This document shows, piece after piece, positions 43,664 through 55,373 of a stretch of 64,000 bases of DNA; positions within the stretch are counted from its first letter, which is position 1, and every line of letters starts with the position of its first letter. This stretch comes from Lepeophtheirus salmonis. Its lineage: Eukaryota > Arthropoda > Copepoda > Siphonostomatoida > Caligidae. The position numbers and the translations under genes were made by a program. The notes under the pieces were generated by a model that was given only the letters and a program-made list of their open reading frames with translations, was not told the DNA's origin and ran no database searches. Location of the stretch: positions 8,060,001-8,124,000 of the forward strand of contig NC_052136.2 in the NCBI RefSeq assembly GCF_016086655.4, in the 5' to 3' direction.

Positions 43664-44800
43664 ATGAATATGAACATCCTTGTATCCTTCTTGGTCCTCG
43701 GACTTTGCTACCAAGCCTCCGCTCAAGATTTCGATAGAGAATTCCTATTGAGACAACTCAACAATTTGGAGAGGAAAAGTAGTAACGATGTATTGTCAAG
43801 GCAATCATCAACTTCACCACAAATGGAAACATATGAAAAGAATGGGTATAATTGTACCCAAAAATTAATTAACACTCAAAAGACCGAATATGACAGAGGA
43901 ATGGAGTGTAACCACACCGTCACTAAAAAAATGTCATCTGACTTACATCACTGACTACACTTCCTCTGCTGATAAGAAATGTGAGACCAACTACAGAAAG
44001 AGTTGTCACATTGTGTTTAGGCCACAAGTAAGTAATATATCTTTATAGCAAAAGGGACAAGTTTGTCTGTAAAATAATATATTTTTCTTCTAGTCTCACC
44101 AAGAGAAGGTTAAAATATGTCACACTCCCAACGAACGTATCTGTGGTGACGAGGAAACCGGAGAAGAAATCTGTTCCACTCAGTATGAAACTGTTTGTGA
44201 AACCACATTTAAGGAGTACGAACTTAAGGAAGATGAACCCGTCTGCAAAATGGTTGAGAAGAAGCGATGCGAAAATGTTCAGGTTGAGGTCTTCAACTTG
44301 CCCAAAAGGGAAGGAGAAGAGAGCACCAGTCCAACTGTTGTCAAACAAAGGTGTGAGAACTGGCCCGTCCAAGAATGCACATTGATCTCCAAAAACGTCA
44401 AGAAAATTCATCCAGAGACCTCCTGCAAAAAAATCGCGAAGAACGTTTGCATGCCCAACACCTGTAAACTTGTTGCCGGCAAAGAAATCTGTAATGAGGA
44501 AACCAGAACCCTTGTTCAAAACATCCCTGAGGAAGAATGTAATCTTGAACCTCATGAGAACTGCCAATCTGAGCCCTCTCTTGTCCCACGGTAAAGGATT
44601 TGCCTCTATATTATTTTATACTCTAATTTTTGTGTTAACACCTCTTACCCTTTTCCAGTCTTGTTCCCATGAAGAACTGTGTCGATGTTCCCAAGGAGGT
44701 CTGTGTCAACACAAGGACAAACCCACAACGAGTTAATGTTCCCTTTTACAAGGAATGGTGCTTTGATCCAAAGGATTTGGATAATGCACAAACTGATTAA
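43664..44800 (+). CDS. Secreted cysteine-rich protein, copy C (one-base frameshift in exon 1)
   Basis: Exons 43,664-44,027, 44,094-44,590 and 44,659-44,800. The encoded exon 1 is identical to copies A and D until codon 88 or so (HTVTKK). There an A7 run at about 43,925-43,931, six in the other copies, shifts the frame and exposes a stop at 43,952-43,954. All later sequence is intact in the family frame: exon 2 of 497 bp with all 14 cysteines, exon 3 ending DNAQTD. Nothing else is damaged, so this is either a very young pseudogene or an assembly slip in the A run. If corrected it encodes 333 residues, a signal peptide and nine C-x7-C modules. Confidence 0.82.
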
Positions 44801-44830
44801 AAAGAAGCTAATTTAATGCATCTCTTTTTC

Positions 44831-44850
44831 ATTTGACTGAATAACTGATT
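44831..44850 (+). promoter_or_regulatory. Conserved 3'-UTR motif of Cys-rich gene C
   Basis: ATTTGACTGAATAACTGATT follows the stop by about 30 bp. The first 14 bases equal the motif of copies A and D. Confidence 0.4.
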
Positions 44851-45210
44851 TTTTTTTATTTATTATGTTGAATTAGTAAATATATTTATATTGAACCCGA
44901 TATTAAGTTAGTGGTCCATGATTTAAATATTATTTTAAATATATTCAAAATTTTATATTTTGTATCTATTAATATAAAAATAACTATATTTTGAAGGAAA
45001 TCCAAGTCTTGTTATATGAGTATTATTAATATCAACTTTAAGGAAGTTTTTCTACTTTATGTTGCATACGATTATATGTACCCTATGATCCATTAAAATA
45101 TGAACATTTACTTATTCAATAATTAATGACGGTTGAGTGATTGAAATTAATTCATTTTTTTATATATATATTAAAGTATAAACAATTAATTACAAAAAAA
45201 AAACCTGGGC
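44851..45210. other. AT-rich sequence, nothing recognised
   Basis: No gene or element end seen between gene C and the next mariner relic. Confidence 0.5.
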
Positions 45211-45765
45211 TCTTTAGCTTACGTACAAGTTAAAAAAATGATACTTGAACGAATTTCCATTCCGGAACTGCAATCAGTTTGGGATCTACGCCATCAGTAA
45301 GTCCAAAACTTTAGAGAAGAAAAAAGGCTCAGTCAAGATGGCCAAACTTAACCCAGATGAGTTAAAGAAAACAGCTCAAGCTAATCCCCTCAATTTCATG
45401 TGGGCCCATGCAAGAGATCTTGGGGGTTTTCACGGGATGATCCAGAGAATTATAAAAAAAGTTGGTGCAAGGAGCCTTGTCAGGGTAGAGAAGCCACCAT
45501 TTTTGAAACCAGCAAGAAGGTTACCCATCTCCTCCTCCGTATTACAAGACTCTTTTGAATGAGTCCTTTCAACTCTTTTCTGAAACCTTTGTCCCCCCCC
45601 CCCTCCCCATCAACTGTGATGCCAACCCTCCTTGACTAAAATTCATGGATGCATGTCAAGGGGAAGGCTTGGAGTGGTGTCGGTCATCCAAACACTGAGG
45701 CCCTCAAAGCCACTGTCAGCCAGCACTTTTGCCACCGCCTAGAAGCTCAAATACTCAAATACACA
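45211..45765 (+). pseudogene. mariner transposase remnant with internal deletion (family 5)
   Basis: The frame at 45,245-45,562 reads NPDELKKTAQANPLNFMWAH, then ARDLGGFHGMIQRIIKKVGA and RSLVRVEKP. This is equivalent to the helix-turn-helix region (KANPxxSMRAMARDLGVS-xT--R-VKxDLGxKSxxR). After frame changes only the tail remains: DNSWMHVKGKAWSGVGHPNTEALKATVSQHF-like sequence near 45,640-45,730, equivalent to the C-terminal WxHVExxAC-xxHPNxExLKxAV block. The catalytic core is missing. TIRs not identified. Confidence 0.6.
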
Positions 45766-47362
45766 TCTATTTATGGTATTAATATTATTGAAATTCTATT
45801 GTAAATGAATAACTTAAATATTGTTCAAGTTTTAAAATTCAGAGTATTCAAATTTTAATGAACCACCCGTTAGTGTATGCATATACTTCATTATAGTGCT
45901 GAATACTATAAATATATACCTAAATGGTTTACCGCTTGTGTTTTTTTCCATTGCAATTATGTCTGCATTAACTTTTAGAGCTTTTTATTCTTGTAAACAT
46001 TACATTGTTTACATTATAAATAGAGTTGTAGATCGTAAGCATTTATTCTTCTCTCTACAAGAATGAAAGTATAATGACGACAGCTTTTATAAATTAAAAA
46101 CAAATGAGTCAATTTGTATCGATTAATGATTTTTTTTTTCCAGTTTTTGTATGTTCAAATAATATTTATACAAGAATATTTGGTCTGTTTGGAATTGTTT
46201 ATAAAAGAAAATTTAGCTCTGTTATGATATATAAATTTGACTGGAATTACTACCATTAAAGATGCCCATTGGACATATATTCAAATAACTCTAAAATGAT
46301 TCTGCACCGAAAGGAACCCTAAAAAAGCACACCAAAAAAGTGTGCCCAAATAAGTGGATACTATTTTTTTAAAGCAAATGAAACCCTTTACTTTGAAGAA
46401 CGATTGTATTTAGATGTCATAAAAGATATAATTATGAGAAAACTTTCCACATCTCTGAAGATTTTAAAATTCATTTTACGTAACATATGTAATGTTTGCC
46501 ATGACGGTATTTGTATGAGCTAAAATTTTATCTAGACTAAATAAACAACACTAACCTTAAACCAAAGTCATTTTTACCATTTTAATAAGCTAGTGAATAC
46601 GTATTAAAAATATCATTGTTTTTGTGCAAACAATAACGAATGTTTCAAAATTCTTATAGAAGTACAACGACCAATTTTTGTTTTTGAAGAAAATTTTTCC
46701 TAATTGTTTTAAGTCAAAAAGAAACCTTAATATTCCAATGGTTGATTGACTTGTAAATCTTGGTCGAATGGCAATAAATCATCATACTGAGGTAGACTTC
46801 ATTTTTCTATTCAGCAGCAATGAAAAGTGACGACAGGATGGGATCAAAATTATAATAAATATAAAAAATTTCTTTGGAATTAAATTCTTCATTTCCCTCA
46901 CTCCAGAGAGCTCAAAAATCAAAACAAATAAAATACCAAACAATTTTTTCATTTGTCTCAGTCATAAGATTAAATATATTAAATACTTCCCTATTTCAAT
47001 TATTCCATGTCACCAATGTAAATGGAGAATGGAAATGCTAGGAAGATAAGGAATCATAGTTGAGGTAAGTTAGTTTTTTTTTCGGTCAAATAGGCATCTT
47101 TTTAATCAATGTAACAAAGAGAAACACCCAGTCCAATAATCTGAGCTCAGTCTCCACAACTAACTATCTTTGAGACTGGCGATTATTCTTTGCCAGAGTC
47201 AGAATCAATTTATTTCTTATTGTCTTCATTTCCACAATATAAGCCAAATAAAAAAATCGCGACAGCAAGTTTTCCGACATGCAGAAACAATATTTCGACC
47301 ATACGACCCGTGAAAATCAAACTTGGGGTCTTAAAATGAGTAACTGGTTTTGTCTAGGCCAT
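45766..47362. other. AT-rich sequence, no gene recognised
   Basis: No supported reading frame, RNA or repeat boundary in this stretch. Confidence 0.45.
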
Positions 47363-47860
47363 ATATAATGAATTCCATAAGTTAATTGATGATTACGATT
47401 CCTGGAAAAATATTTGCATGATAATCTGCGACAAGACAGCAGTAAATACTGAGCATATAAATGAAATTGTTAAGCGTGTACAAGCCATTGGAATATCCAA
47501 AGTCTTTCAGAGGCCTCAATATATTGGCTGTTATCACCACTTTCTTAATAAGCTTTTGAAATATACCATAAATATTCTTATTCACGAGCCATCCACTAGA
47601 CCTAAATTGAAGTCACTCATTTATTGAAAATATATTAATGAACTACGAGTCCCTTTGTTAAGATTATAATCAAGTTAAAATAAATGGTGTTAACAGACGT
47701 GAAAACCCTGGGTGGCGAGATGATTTCAAGTACAAAAAATGAATTATGCTAGGCTTACCGTAATTATAAAAGAACTTCTCCTAAAATCAAATGAAAGATG
47801 CTTCTGAACTTACATCAGATACGATGGAATTCAGTTACAATATATGCACTTAATGTTTTC
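47363..47860 (+). pseudogene. Unclassified transposase-like remnant
   Basis: A plus-strand frame (47,418-47,627) reads IICDKTAVNTEHINEIVKRV, then RPQYIGCYHHFLNKLLKYTI. It resembles the C-D-T-x-NTG-x2-NG ... P-Q-x3-C-x-HH-L block of DDE-type transposase-derived proteins common in invertebrate genomes. Downstream, broken frames give KPWVAR, then MNYARLTVI and KELLLKSNERC. Stops separate the pieces. The family assignment is from memory and tentative. Confidence 0.35.
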
Positions 47861-50165
47861 TCCTTTTGACCAACAGTTACAAAATGTAATTTAATCTATA
47901 ATTCTTGGGGAGAAGATTATTTTTAAACGCAAAATTACAAATAATCAACTTGACCTCCCTTTGTCCTTGTGTATTTCCTAGTCATAGGACGATTAATCGG
48001 AATCGGAGTATTATCTTAGTAATAAATAATTAGCGTCTTTGTTTAAATAATAGTTACGACTTGAAGTTAATTTACTGGCTAAAATTTTAAAATGTATTAG
48101 TATTCGATAAATATATATTTTTAAATCAATTTTTCTTCTTGAAAGGATGAATATGTAAAAAATAAATATTAGCCGTCTGAAAACTTTTATTTTATACTAT
48201 CATATATATTCATATTAATAAGCTGAAGTACTACTAAAACATATTTGTTGTAAGATTTAAATATATGATTCAAATAAGTTAAAGTTAAACAAATTTTTAA
48301 GGTAATCTTGGAAAATATATACAGAAAACAATTTTTAAATTACAAGTTTTAAGTATTCTTTAATGTTAAGGTGAGTAACGAGTATTTATGGGAGTAAAAA
48401 GTATTCAAGCAAGTAACGAGTAAAGTTTGTCATTCTTCGAGTGTGTTTTTTTTAAACTCAAAAATACTCAAGCAGCAAAATTGATCTTGCTGCACATCAC
48501 TATATATGTATATTATTTACATTAATTAATAGAAATCTATTTATTTTATCTATTGTAATTGTTAGAAATTTATAGCAATATGAACTTTTAACTACGATTT
48601 CAAAATATTAAAATGGAGGGGGGTGTTAAAAATAAATCAAATTTTAGCCCAACTTTTCGGATACATAATGATTTTTTAAGCACTCTGGGAAAAAACCCCT
48701 TACTTTTTCACCCATGAATGCGTATTTTTTTAATATTTTTCAAACTAGTAAGAAGAATGTCGTGACCATTAGAGGCTTTTTATGCTTAAAGCAATAGCTA
48801 TATAACATTTTAAGTTTATAAAGCACAGTTTTAAGCTCATAAAAAGGTCAACCGTCACAAAGAAATTTATTTTATCTTGTTGTACTTGGATTTCCAATTT
48901 TTAGGGGACCTGTTAATTCAATATTCTGGTGTATTTTAATGAAATTTTGTTGAATTTCAAAAGCTTCATTAAAGTGTTTTTTCTTAAGTGATACATAAGG
49001 ATATAATCCTTTTTTTTTTCATTTTGAAGAAAAGCAAATTGTAGCCCAACAAAATACTTTGGATACTCAAAGGATTAGAACCATTGTACTTTCCTCCGAT
49101 TAGTGACATCCATAAATGTTTGATACAAAAACTTATTACTTTAAAGGAAGTAACTTTATCTTGATTTGAAAACAACTAATCCTTGAGATATCCTAAATAT
49201 TTCCCTGCGAGCCAGCCAGTCTTTCAATTAATTGATACATAGTTGTATAAGTCATTTGTCTTTTCAAACATACCCAATGATTCCATCGACAGAGAAAATA
49301 TGTCTTTGGAAGATTTTGATATGATCAGAAGATTGATCATATCTAACCAAAAAAAGTTCAGAAATGTATTAAATGATTTCTTAGACAAAGTAACGAGAGT
49401 ATCAAATTTCAATGATCTGCGATCGTCTTACTAAGTTGAAACTATGATGAAATGACAACTTTTGTTTGATATTATTATCTTTTTCCAGAATATCGAAAGA
49501 GGAATAAAAATCAACTGGATCCAATCAATCATTCTGAATCATGCCCCAAGTGTTATATTGATTAAATTGTTAATATTAAGCGATTTACTTCCAAAGGTAA
49601 ATTTGCCTTCTTTTAAAAGAAAAGTAAAGACTTAATAGTCAGAATTCATTTTATTGTACTATGAAATGGGATTTTTGACCGTATATACGATATGTACATA
49701 AATTATACATCTTCACTCATAATTAATCGGAATGCAATCCGAAAAATGAACTTATGTGTAGCTGCATCAATCATGAAATATCCATAATATACATTAAGAG
49801 TATTACAAATACTCGCTGTGGTATTTGCATGGAAATTTGATACTCTTCAGCAATATTCAATTATTTTCTACGACATTATTTTTATTTATTCTCTTACTTC
49901 ATAAACAGTTTCCCTTATTATCCCTTGTCCAACTATGTGTACATTTGTTCTTGGCACTCCTCGTAACAGTAATTTCTATTACTTTAGGCATTTACAATAA
50001 CATTTAGTAGTGAGCTCTAATACTTATTTGATTCGATTTGGAGATCAGTAAAGCGGTTTTGATCGTTTGAGTATCCGGAGCATTTCGATTGGACTACAAT
50101 TTGTTTTTATTCAAAATGAAAAATAAGGATTATATTCTGATTTATCATTTGAGAAATTGAACTGT
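47861..50165. other. AT-rich sequence, no recognised gene
   Basis: A 63-codon frame at 49,243-49,434 (NMSLEDFDMIRRLIISNQKK) is followed by an acceptor-like TTTTTCCAG at 49,480-49,488 and a donor-like AAAGGTAAAT near 49,598. This might be decayed or real exons, but no family is recognised. Confidence 0.3.
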
Positions 50166-50240
50166 AATGAAACTTTTGAAATTCAACAGCATAACTTTAA
50201 AAATGAAACTTTTGAAATTCAGCAACATAACTTTAAAATT
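50166..50240. repeat. Tandem repeat, 36-bp unit, two full copies and a partial third
   Basis: AATGAAACTTTTGAAATTCA starts at 50,166 and again at 50,202, followed each time by ACAGCATAACTTTAAA or GCAACATAACTTTAAA. A partial, diverged third unit follows (ATTAAAACTTCTGAA). Confidence 0.8.
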
Positions 50241-51402
50241 AAAACTTCTGAATCCCTTTACGAATTTAGAATGTCGTTAAAAAAAGTCATTTGATTTGCT
50301 AACGAAGTAAAACAACGCCTTTTGAAGACTCAAACTTTAGAAACATGATTTTTTTTGTTAAAATACAACAGAAGATCGAATTTATAGGTCAAGCTAAAAA
50401 TTGGACACCACAGTACACCAGACGCTATCGCTCGAATTGCATTGGAATTGGAAATTTTTAGTAGAATCGTCCCATCACTTGTATTTCCTTCTTCATCTCC
50501 ACCTTTGTCACAGCTGATTGTAGCTTTGTTGTTCTCCTCCAAAATATTCTTCTAATTATAAGGGCTAAGATGTTCCCTTTCACTGTCTTTCTTTTTAACC
50601 CAAAATATACACTATTTTCATCACTAAACATTAAGGTAAATAATGAATAGTGCACTATAGATACGAAATCAACAGAGCAGGTTGTGAGCACACTTTATTT
50701 TATTTTATATATATATATAATTTAAAAAAAAAATATTAAAATTTCTTAGAAAATGAATTATTTTTATCCCTTTTTTTCCTAAGAAAAAAAAATCAAGGTG
50801 CCATTTTTAAAATAAAAATTTGTAGTTATATTTATCGAATATTTTTTTATATAATTCTTTTTTTTTGATTTACTGGCTGTATGTGTAAAGGATCAATCCT
50901 TTACATATCGGTGACGTCTTGGGTTAGAGACATCATGACTTGGACTCATTTCGGAGCATGAGGAATTGGACTCAGAAGCACGATAACTTGGGCTCAAAAA
51001 AGTATGTGCTATTGAATCTAAGGATCTCTGTGATATAATACATGCATTTGAAGAAGTCAATTCATATGTGAATAGATATTTGTATGTATATTAAGTAAAT
51101 AAGGATATAATTATTGCCTCAGAGCGTTATAACAGACATTTCAGTCCGTTTTTTTGTTTGAAATTGAGGATATGACTATATGGTAAAGGGAAATATGTTT
51201 TATTTTGTCTGTAAAGTGATAGAACCGTCTCCATGTATTGCTATTAAGTTAGATACTATTTGATTAATCAACCAAGCAACTAATTTTTTAATATGTGATC
51301 AGATAGTAATATACTTTCCCCGGTTGGGATTACAGATTGTCAATCAATTAAGTTCCTATTGTGTATATGTTCATAAATGATAGCTTTATACATTTACTAA
51401 AA
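50241..51402. other. AT-rich sequence, no recognised gene
   Basis: Overlapping minus-strand frames at 50,330-50,542 and 50,458-50,691 are not recognised. One phrase (CACAGCTGATTGTAG) recalls sequence near 32,145-32,160 and 32,620-32,645, so a shared old repeat is possible. Confidence 0.35.
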
Positions 51403-51690
51403 TGGTAAAATATTGTGCTTCTTACGTTTGATCGAATTTGACCAATGGCTCTTCACCTGGACGTAGTTTCCATAGATTTCCTAGAGATCTAGGTAAAGCT
51501 TAGATTGAATCATAACGCCCAATTCAAAATTTAAGTTTCGTTTTCTTATAGAGATTTGGGATTAATGGATAAAAGCTCTTTGTTGAAAGAACTTGACGTC
51601 GTCCTTTCATCCTGGATTATGCTCTGATCACTTTGCTGGAGGACCATTTAAACAGCAAGGAATACAATGCAAATTTTATAGAAATAAAAA
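51403..51690 (+). pseudogene. THAP-domain fragment, plus strand
   Basis: The ATG at 51,403 reads MVKYCASYV, a stop where the second zinc cysteine should be, then GSSPGRSFHRFPRDL. After an intron-like gap (GTAAAGC to CTTATAG, about 51,492-51,550) follows RPSSWIMLCSDHFAGGPFK. C-x4-C, FHRFPxD and LCSxHFxxxxF are the hallmarks of THAP zinc fingers, as at the N-terminus of P-element/THAP9 transposases. The loss of a zinc-ligand cysteine to a stop indicates a pseudogene. It faces the P-element pseudogene at 52,260-53,788. Confidence 0.6.
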
Positions 51691-52259
51691 TAGATACCTG
51701 TTCTTAGCAAATTTAATTTAATCTCTCATAAGATTTAGCAATTTGGAAGTCAAATAAATCAAATTGTTGCAAGACAAGGTGACCGAAACAAATAGTAAAT
51801 ATAAAATCACTAAGAAAGAGACATCAATCCTAATGTCATGACTCTCGTAGTGGGATGATGATTTCTTAAAAAAAAATTCCAATTTAGAAGAAATTTTTAC
51901 TGTTCTACGAATACTTCTCGTTCAATTTTGTTGGGAAATAAATACTTGAATTGCAAAAATATTTTATAGCATGATAGCGTATTGAGTTTCCTAAAGAAAT
52001 ACGGATCAGACATCAATCAACCTCCCGAAAGACGAATAACAAAATTGTCCGAATCAACACTTAAATAAATAGTTAGTGCCTTATATCTTCAAAATGTTAA
52101 ATTTTTATTATTAAAATATATGATGAATAAATATATAAACATTTCACTATAGTTATTTGGTTGATAATTTCAGTTCTCTTTTTGTTATTTCATGAAATAT
52201 TTGTCTCATGATATCACCTTTCTAACTCAAACTTGTGTTATTCATTAACTTATATACAT

Positions 52260-53788
52260 ACTAAAGTCGTTGTTAAAATACAACAAAATTGGAGAATATA
52301 TTCATGTTCTTCTTGATATAATACACGTAAATCCTTTGATGATCAAAACACTTTTAATAAAACACTCCTTCATTTGAATGTAATATCCTGTGCTTTTGTA
52401 GAGTCCATTTTTCCTGAGATCAAGGTTATTTTATAGACTCAGACTCCTGTAACTTACCATGATGTAACAAGCTTGAGAACTTTAAAAAACCATTTTTTCA
52501 TGACTTTTGAATCAATTCTCGATAAAGGAACCATTGGAACTACGTCGTTGTACCTGCCTAGGACACTTTTAATCATATAACACAAGATTGTTTTGGTCGA
52601 TCCATTCTCCTCATATCCTTAGAGCTTTCCGCCCGAGAATTCAACTGTTTGAGCAGAAAACACCTCGTCTATGATGATAGATACATTTATGTCCTTAGTA
52701 TTACTCAAATAATGAGTTATCTATTCCTGCTTCCATTGATAAAATGCTGGTGAGTCTTTTGATGTGTTTTTCTGAAGGGAAAAAAATTCAGGCGGACGAA
52801 ATTATTTGTCGATATAAAGTCGGACTTGTTGTTAGCCATAACACGGACATCCCTAGAATTAGTGGAGAATATCTCCTGACATATGGGGTATTTGAATGGA
52901 GGAATAGCTGTTTTTGTATTAACTTAAGATGATAACTTTTTTCCTTGAAGTTATCGAGAGCATCTATGATATCCTCTAAAATAAAGGATTGTTCCGTTTC
53001 TTCTTTATAAATAATCAAATAGGACAAAATATTCTTCACATTTGAAACCAGAGTTATTTTTTGTTCAGGACAAATATTAAAAACTTTTTTGGGTGATATA
53101 GACAGTTTCCCAATTTTCAAGAAAAAATACATATCTTCATTCATTGTCAAACTAAATGCAATTCTGGGATGGTTATCAGTAATCAATATTTTATAAAAGA
53201 GGGCCACATTATATTTCCAAATTTCCTGTATATCCGTTGGCTTCTAAGAACGGTCATATTTTTTACTCAAACCTTTGTTAATTTAAACTTTTTCCCTCTC
53301 AACGGACCTTTGCAGTAGATCATCTAGTTTGATTTGTTCGTTCCTTAATCTAAAAATTAAAATTGGTTTGTATTTAATTTGAAGGCAAGAGAACAAAAAT
53401 CTTACCTTTGCTCCGAAGATGAACTCACCGTAAGTCTTGGATTAGATAACACTTTCGAATAATAGGAAGGAAGACCTGGATATAAAGTTGGTAGAGTATC
53501 GTTTTTTAATTTTGGAATTTTTATTGCTTCTATATAAATATTTATGTCACATTTTTCTTCTTTGAAGCATGAATCGGCCAAATACTTGCTGCATATTTTT
53601 AAATGTTGGCTGGGGTTTCAGTCATTTCTTGGAATAAGGCTCAACCATTTGGTCGCAAGGTTAGCATCTCTTGGAAAGAATGAAAAGACACATTTTGATC
53701 CTCAGGTTCAATTTCATGAGCAAGAGATCCTCGTTTGACTTTGGTGCTTGAATTGCAACCAGGACAGTAGCAATAGATTTTGCAAGAT
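52260..53788 (-). pseudogene. P-element/THAP9-like transposase pseudogene
   Basis: Minus strand. Exon 1 (53,406-53,788) holds a THAP finger: YCPGCNSS, then FHSF with a one-base loss before PRDANLATKWLSLIPRND, a stop where Trp is expected, and HLKICSKYLADSCF. It ends at a GTAAG donor. Exon 2 starts at 53,349 with a coiled-coil start (LRNEQIKLDDLLQRSVEREK). It continues to the P-transposase block PYVRRYSPLILGMSVLWLTTSP (about 52,830-52,890), then SEKHIKRLTSIL. The catalytic-region segment IIIDEVFSAQTVEFSGGKL near 52,630-52,690 is followed by KTILCYMIKSVLGRYNDVVPM (about 52,540-52,600). Several stops and frameshifts. The D-E-V motif in IIDEV corresponds to the DE(V/I) element of P and THAP9 proteins. 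Confidence 0.7.
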
Positions 53789-53997
53789 CTAAAAGTAAAA
53801 ATTGATGGTAATAACTAATAAATATCATGAATAAATATAATACATTTAGGGTTCTATAGTCGGTGTTATAAAAACATTATAAGGCTCCACAGCCATGAAA
53901 TAACTAGTGAAGTGTGACTCAATCATGAAAAATAGTTATCATTGCAAACCTTCGATAATACTTTGTAAGTTTAGTAGTAAATAAAAGGACACCATGA

Positions 53998-54180
53998 CAG
54001 GGCCTGATTTATCATAATGACTGAAGGGGCTGAATCCCTAGAGCCCCACGCTGCACTTACTACAAAAAGTGCTGAATAGGTCCAACGTCCCCCCAACCTC
54101 CGCGGAGGAATTGCTGAAAACCTCCAGCATTCTTCTCCCCCTACACTATGGGGATCCCGGAAGCCGATGATCCGGCCCTG
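53998..54180. mobile_element. Short G/C-rich MITE with hAT-like ends
   Basis: It starts CAGGGCCTGATTTATC and ends with the reverse complement of CAGGGCCGGATCATC, giving imperfect 15-16-bp inverted ends around 183 bp that is conspicuously G/C-rich for the window. No clear 8-bp duplication was found, so the classification as hAT is tentative. A minus-strand open frame over it is not a gene. Confidence 0.5.
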
Positions 54181-54978
54181 GAGCTTGGAGTTGACCAATT
54201 GTCAGATCCAGAAAGAACTTGACATAATAATTAAAAGCTTACCCCTCTCCTTCAATTATAATCGAATCATCTCAAGTGAAAACCTCAAGATACTTTTAAT
54301 AACTAAATAAAAAGGAAAAACAACGTGGATCTCCTAAGGTAGTAAACAAAAAACAGTACGTTCTCCATCTCTATAGTACTCCTTGGTTAAATTAATGAAT
54401 TAAATTAATAACAACGTTTTGTATGGTTGATAAAAGATCGAATGTTAGGTCGTATGGTTGCTATTTGTTGTATTAGGGGTAAAATACTGGGAGGGTAGAT
54501 GGTTCAGGGGGTAGATGGCTCGGGGGAGAGTTGCTGGGCGATAAAAAGAGGTAATTGGTGGAGAGTTAAAGAACAGGGGGTAAGATCCCTACAACCATAT
54601 ATATAGGTAGAACATGCCGACTTTTGTGGCCTATAATGAATGAAGATTGTAACACCGAGCAATAAAGGATTCAAGAAGCTGGTGATTAAATTAAGGAGAG
54701 TGAGGAATGCCCCAACATGTTTCGCTTAAGTATTTTAATATGGGTATTAATTTATTATTTATTTTTTATAATAGATCTAGAGTACCTTTAATACTTTTTT
54801 GAATAATCCTTATTAAGGATAATTAATTTGAATAATAGTCTTATAAAGATAGTAGACATGAACTAAGTTTACTATACAATTCTCATATTTTAATATAAGC
54901 GTATAAATTATATATCATTTGGGAAAATGTAAGATGACTCAAGGTACTAAAGCTCGGAGTGTACTCAGGAATCTTATT
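54181..54978. other. Spacer with a G-rich tract, no gene
   Basis: From about 54,475 to 54,590 the plus strand is unusually G-rich (GGGAGGGTAGATGG, AGGGGGTAGATGGCTCGGGG). No coding feature is recognised. Confidence 0.45.
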
Positions 54979-55014
54979 CAATTTAAGAATCAATAATTAT
55001 TGATTCTTGAATTG
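54979..55014. repeat. Near-perfect 36-bp palindrome
   Basis: AAGAATCAAT, AATT and ATTGATTCTT form a perfect 24-bp palindrome at 54,985-55,008. The flanking CAATTT and GAATTG extend it with a single mismatch. The AT content would favour cruciform extrusion. The function is unknown. Confidence 0.75.
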
Positions 55015-55370
55015 GTATTAGAGTGATAATAATCTCTCAAATCCATTATATACATATATTTTGAAAGGCTAAATAGAATTATATTTAAATTTAAAAATTG
55101 GAATAAAATGATTTGTTCAAAAATATTTAACCAACCTTTTGACATCTCTAAATTGATATAATTATGGTAATAAATTATTATTCTACAATGAATATGTAAA
55201 ACAATAAAAATATTTAAAGGGCTCACTCTGTTTTAAGATAGACTCACATGGGGAAAAATGATAAAGTAGCGTCATCTGTGATATGCCAAAAGCGGCACCT
55301 TGCGAGGGATAAAGTTTTCTCCTAGCTAAGGAAATCTTTTCAAACTAATAGGAAGAAAAAACTGCTTTTT
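55015..55370. other. AT-rich spacer, nothing recognised
   Basis: No gene, RNA or repeat end identified. Confidence 0.45.
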
Positions 55371-55373
55371 TTT

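Noticed and set aside
26466..43664. Genes A and C plus their head-to-head family 2 mariner copies as one inverted duplication
   Set aside because: Distances from gene to mariner differ (about 950 against 1,650 bp) and the intervening sequence shows no clear similarity, so independent insertions are more likely.
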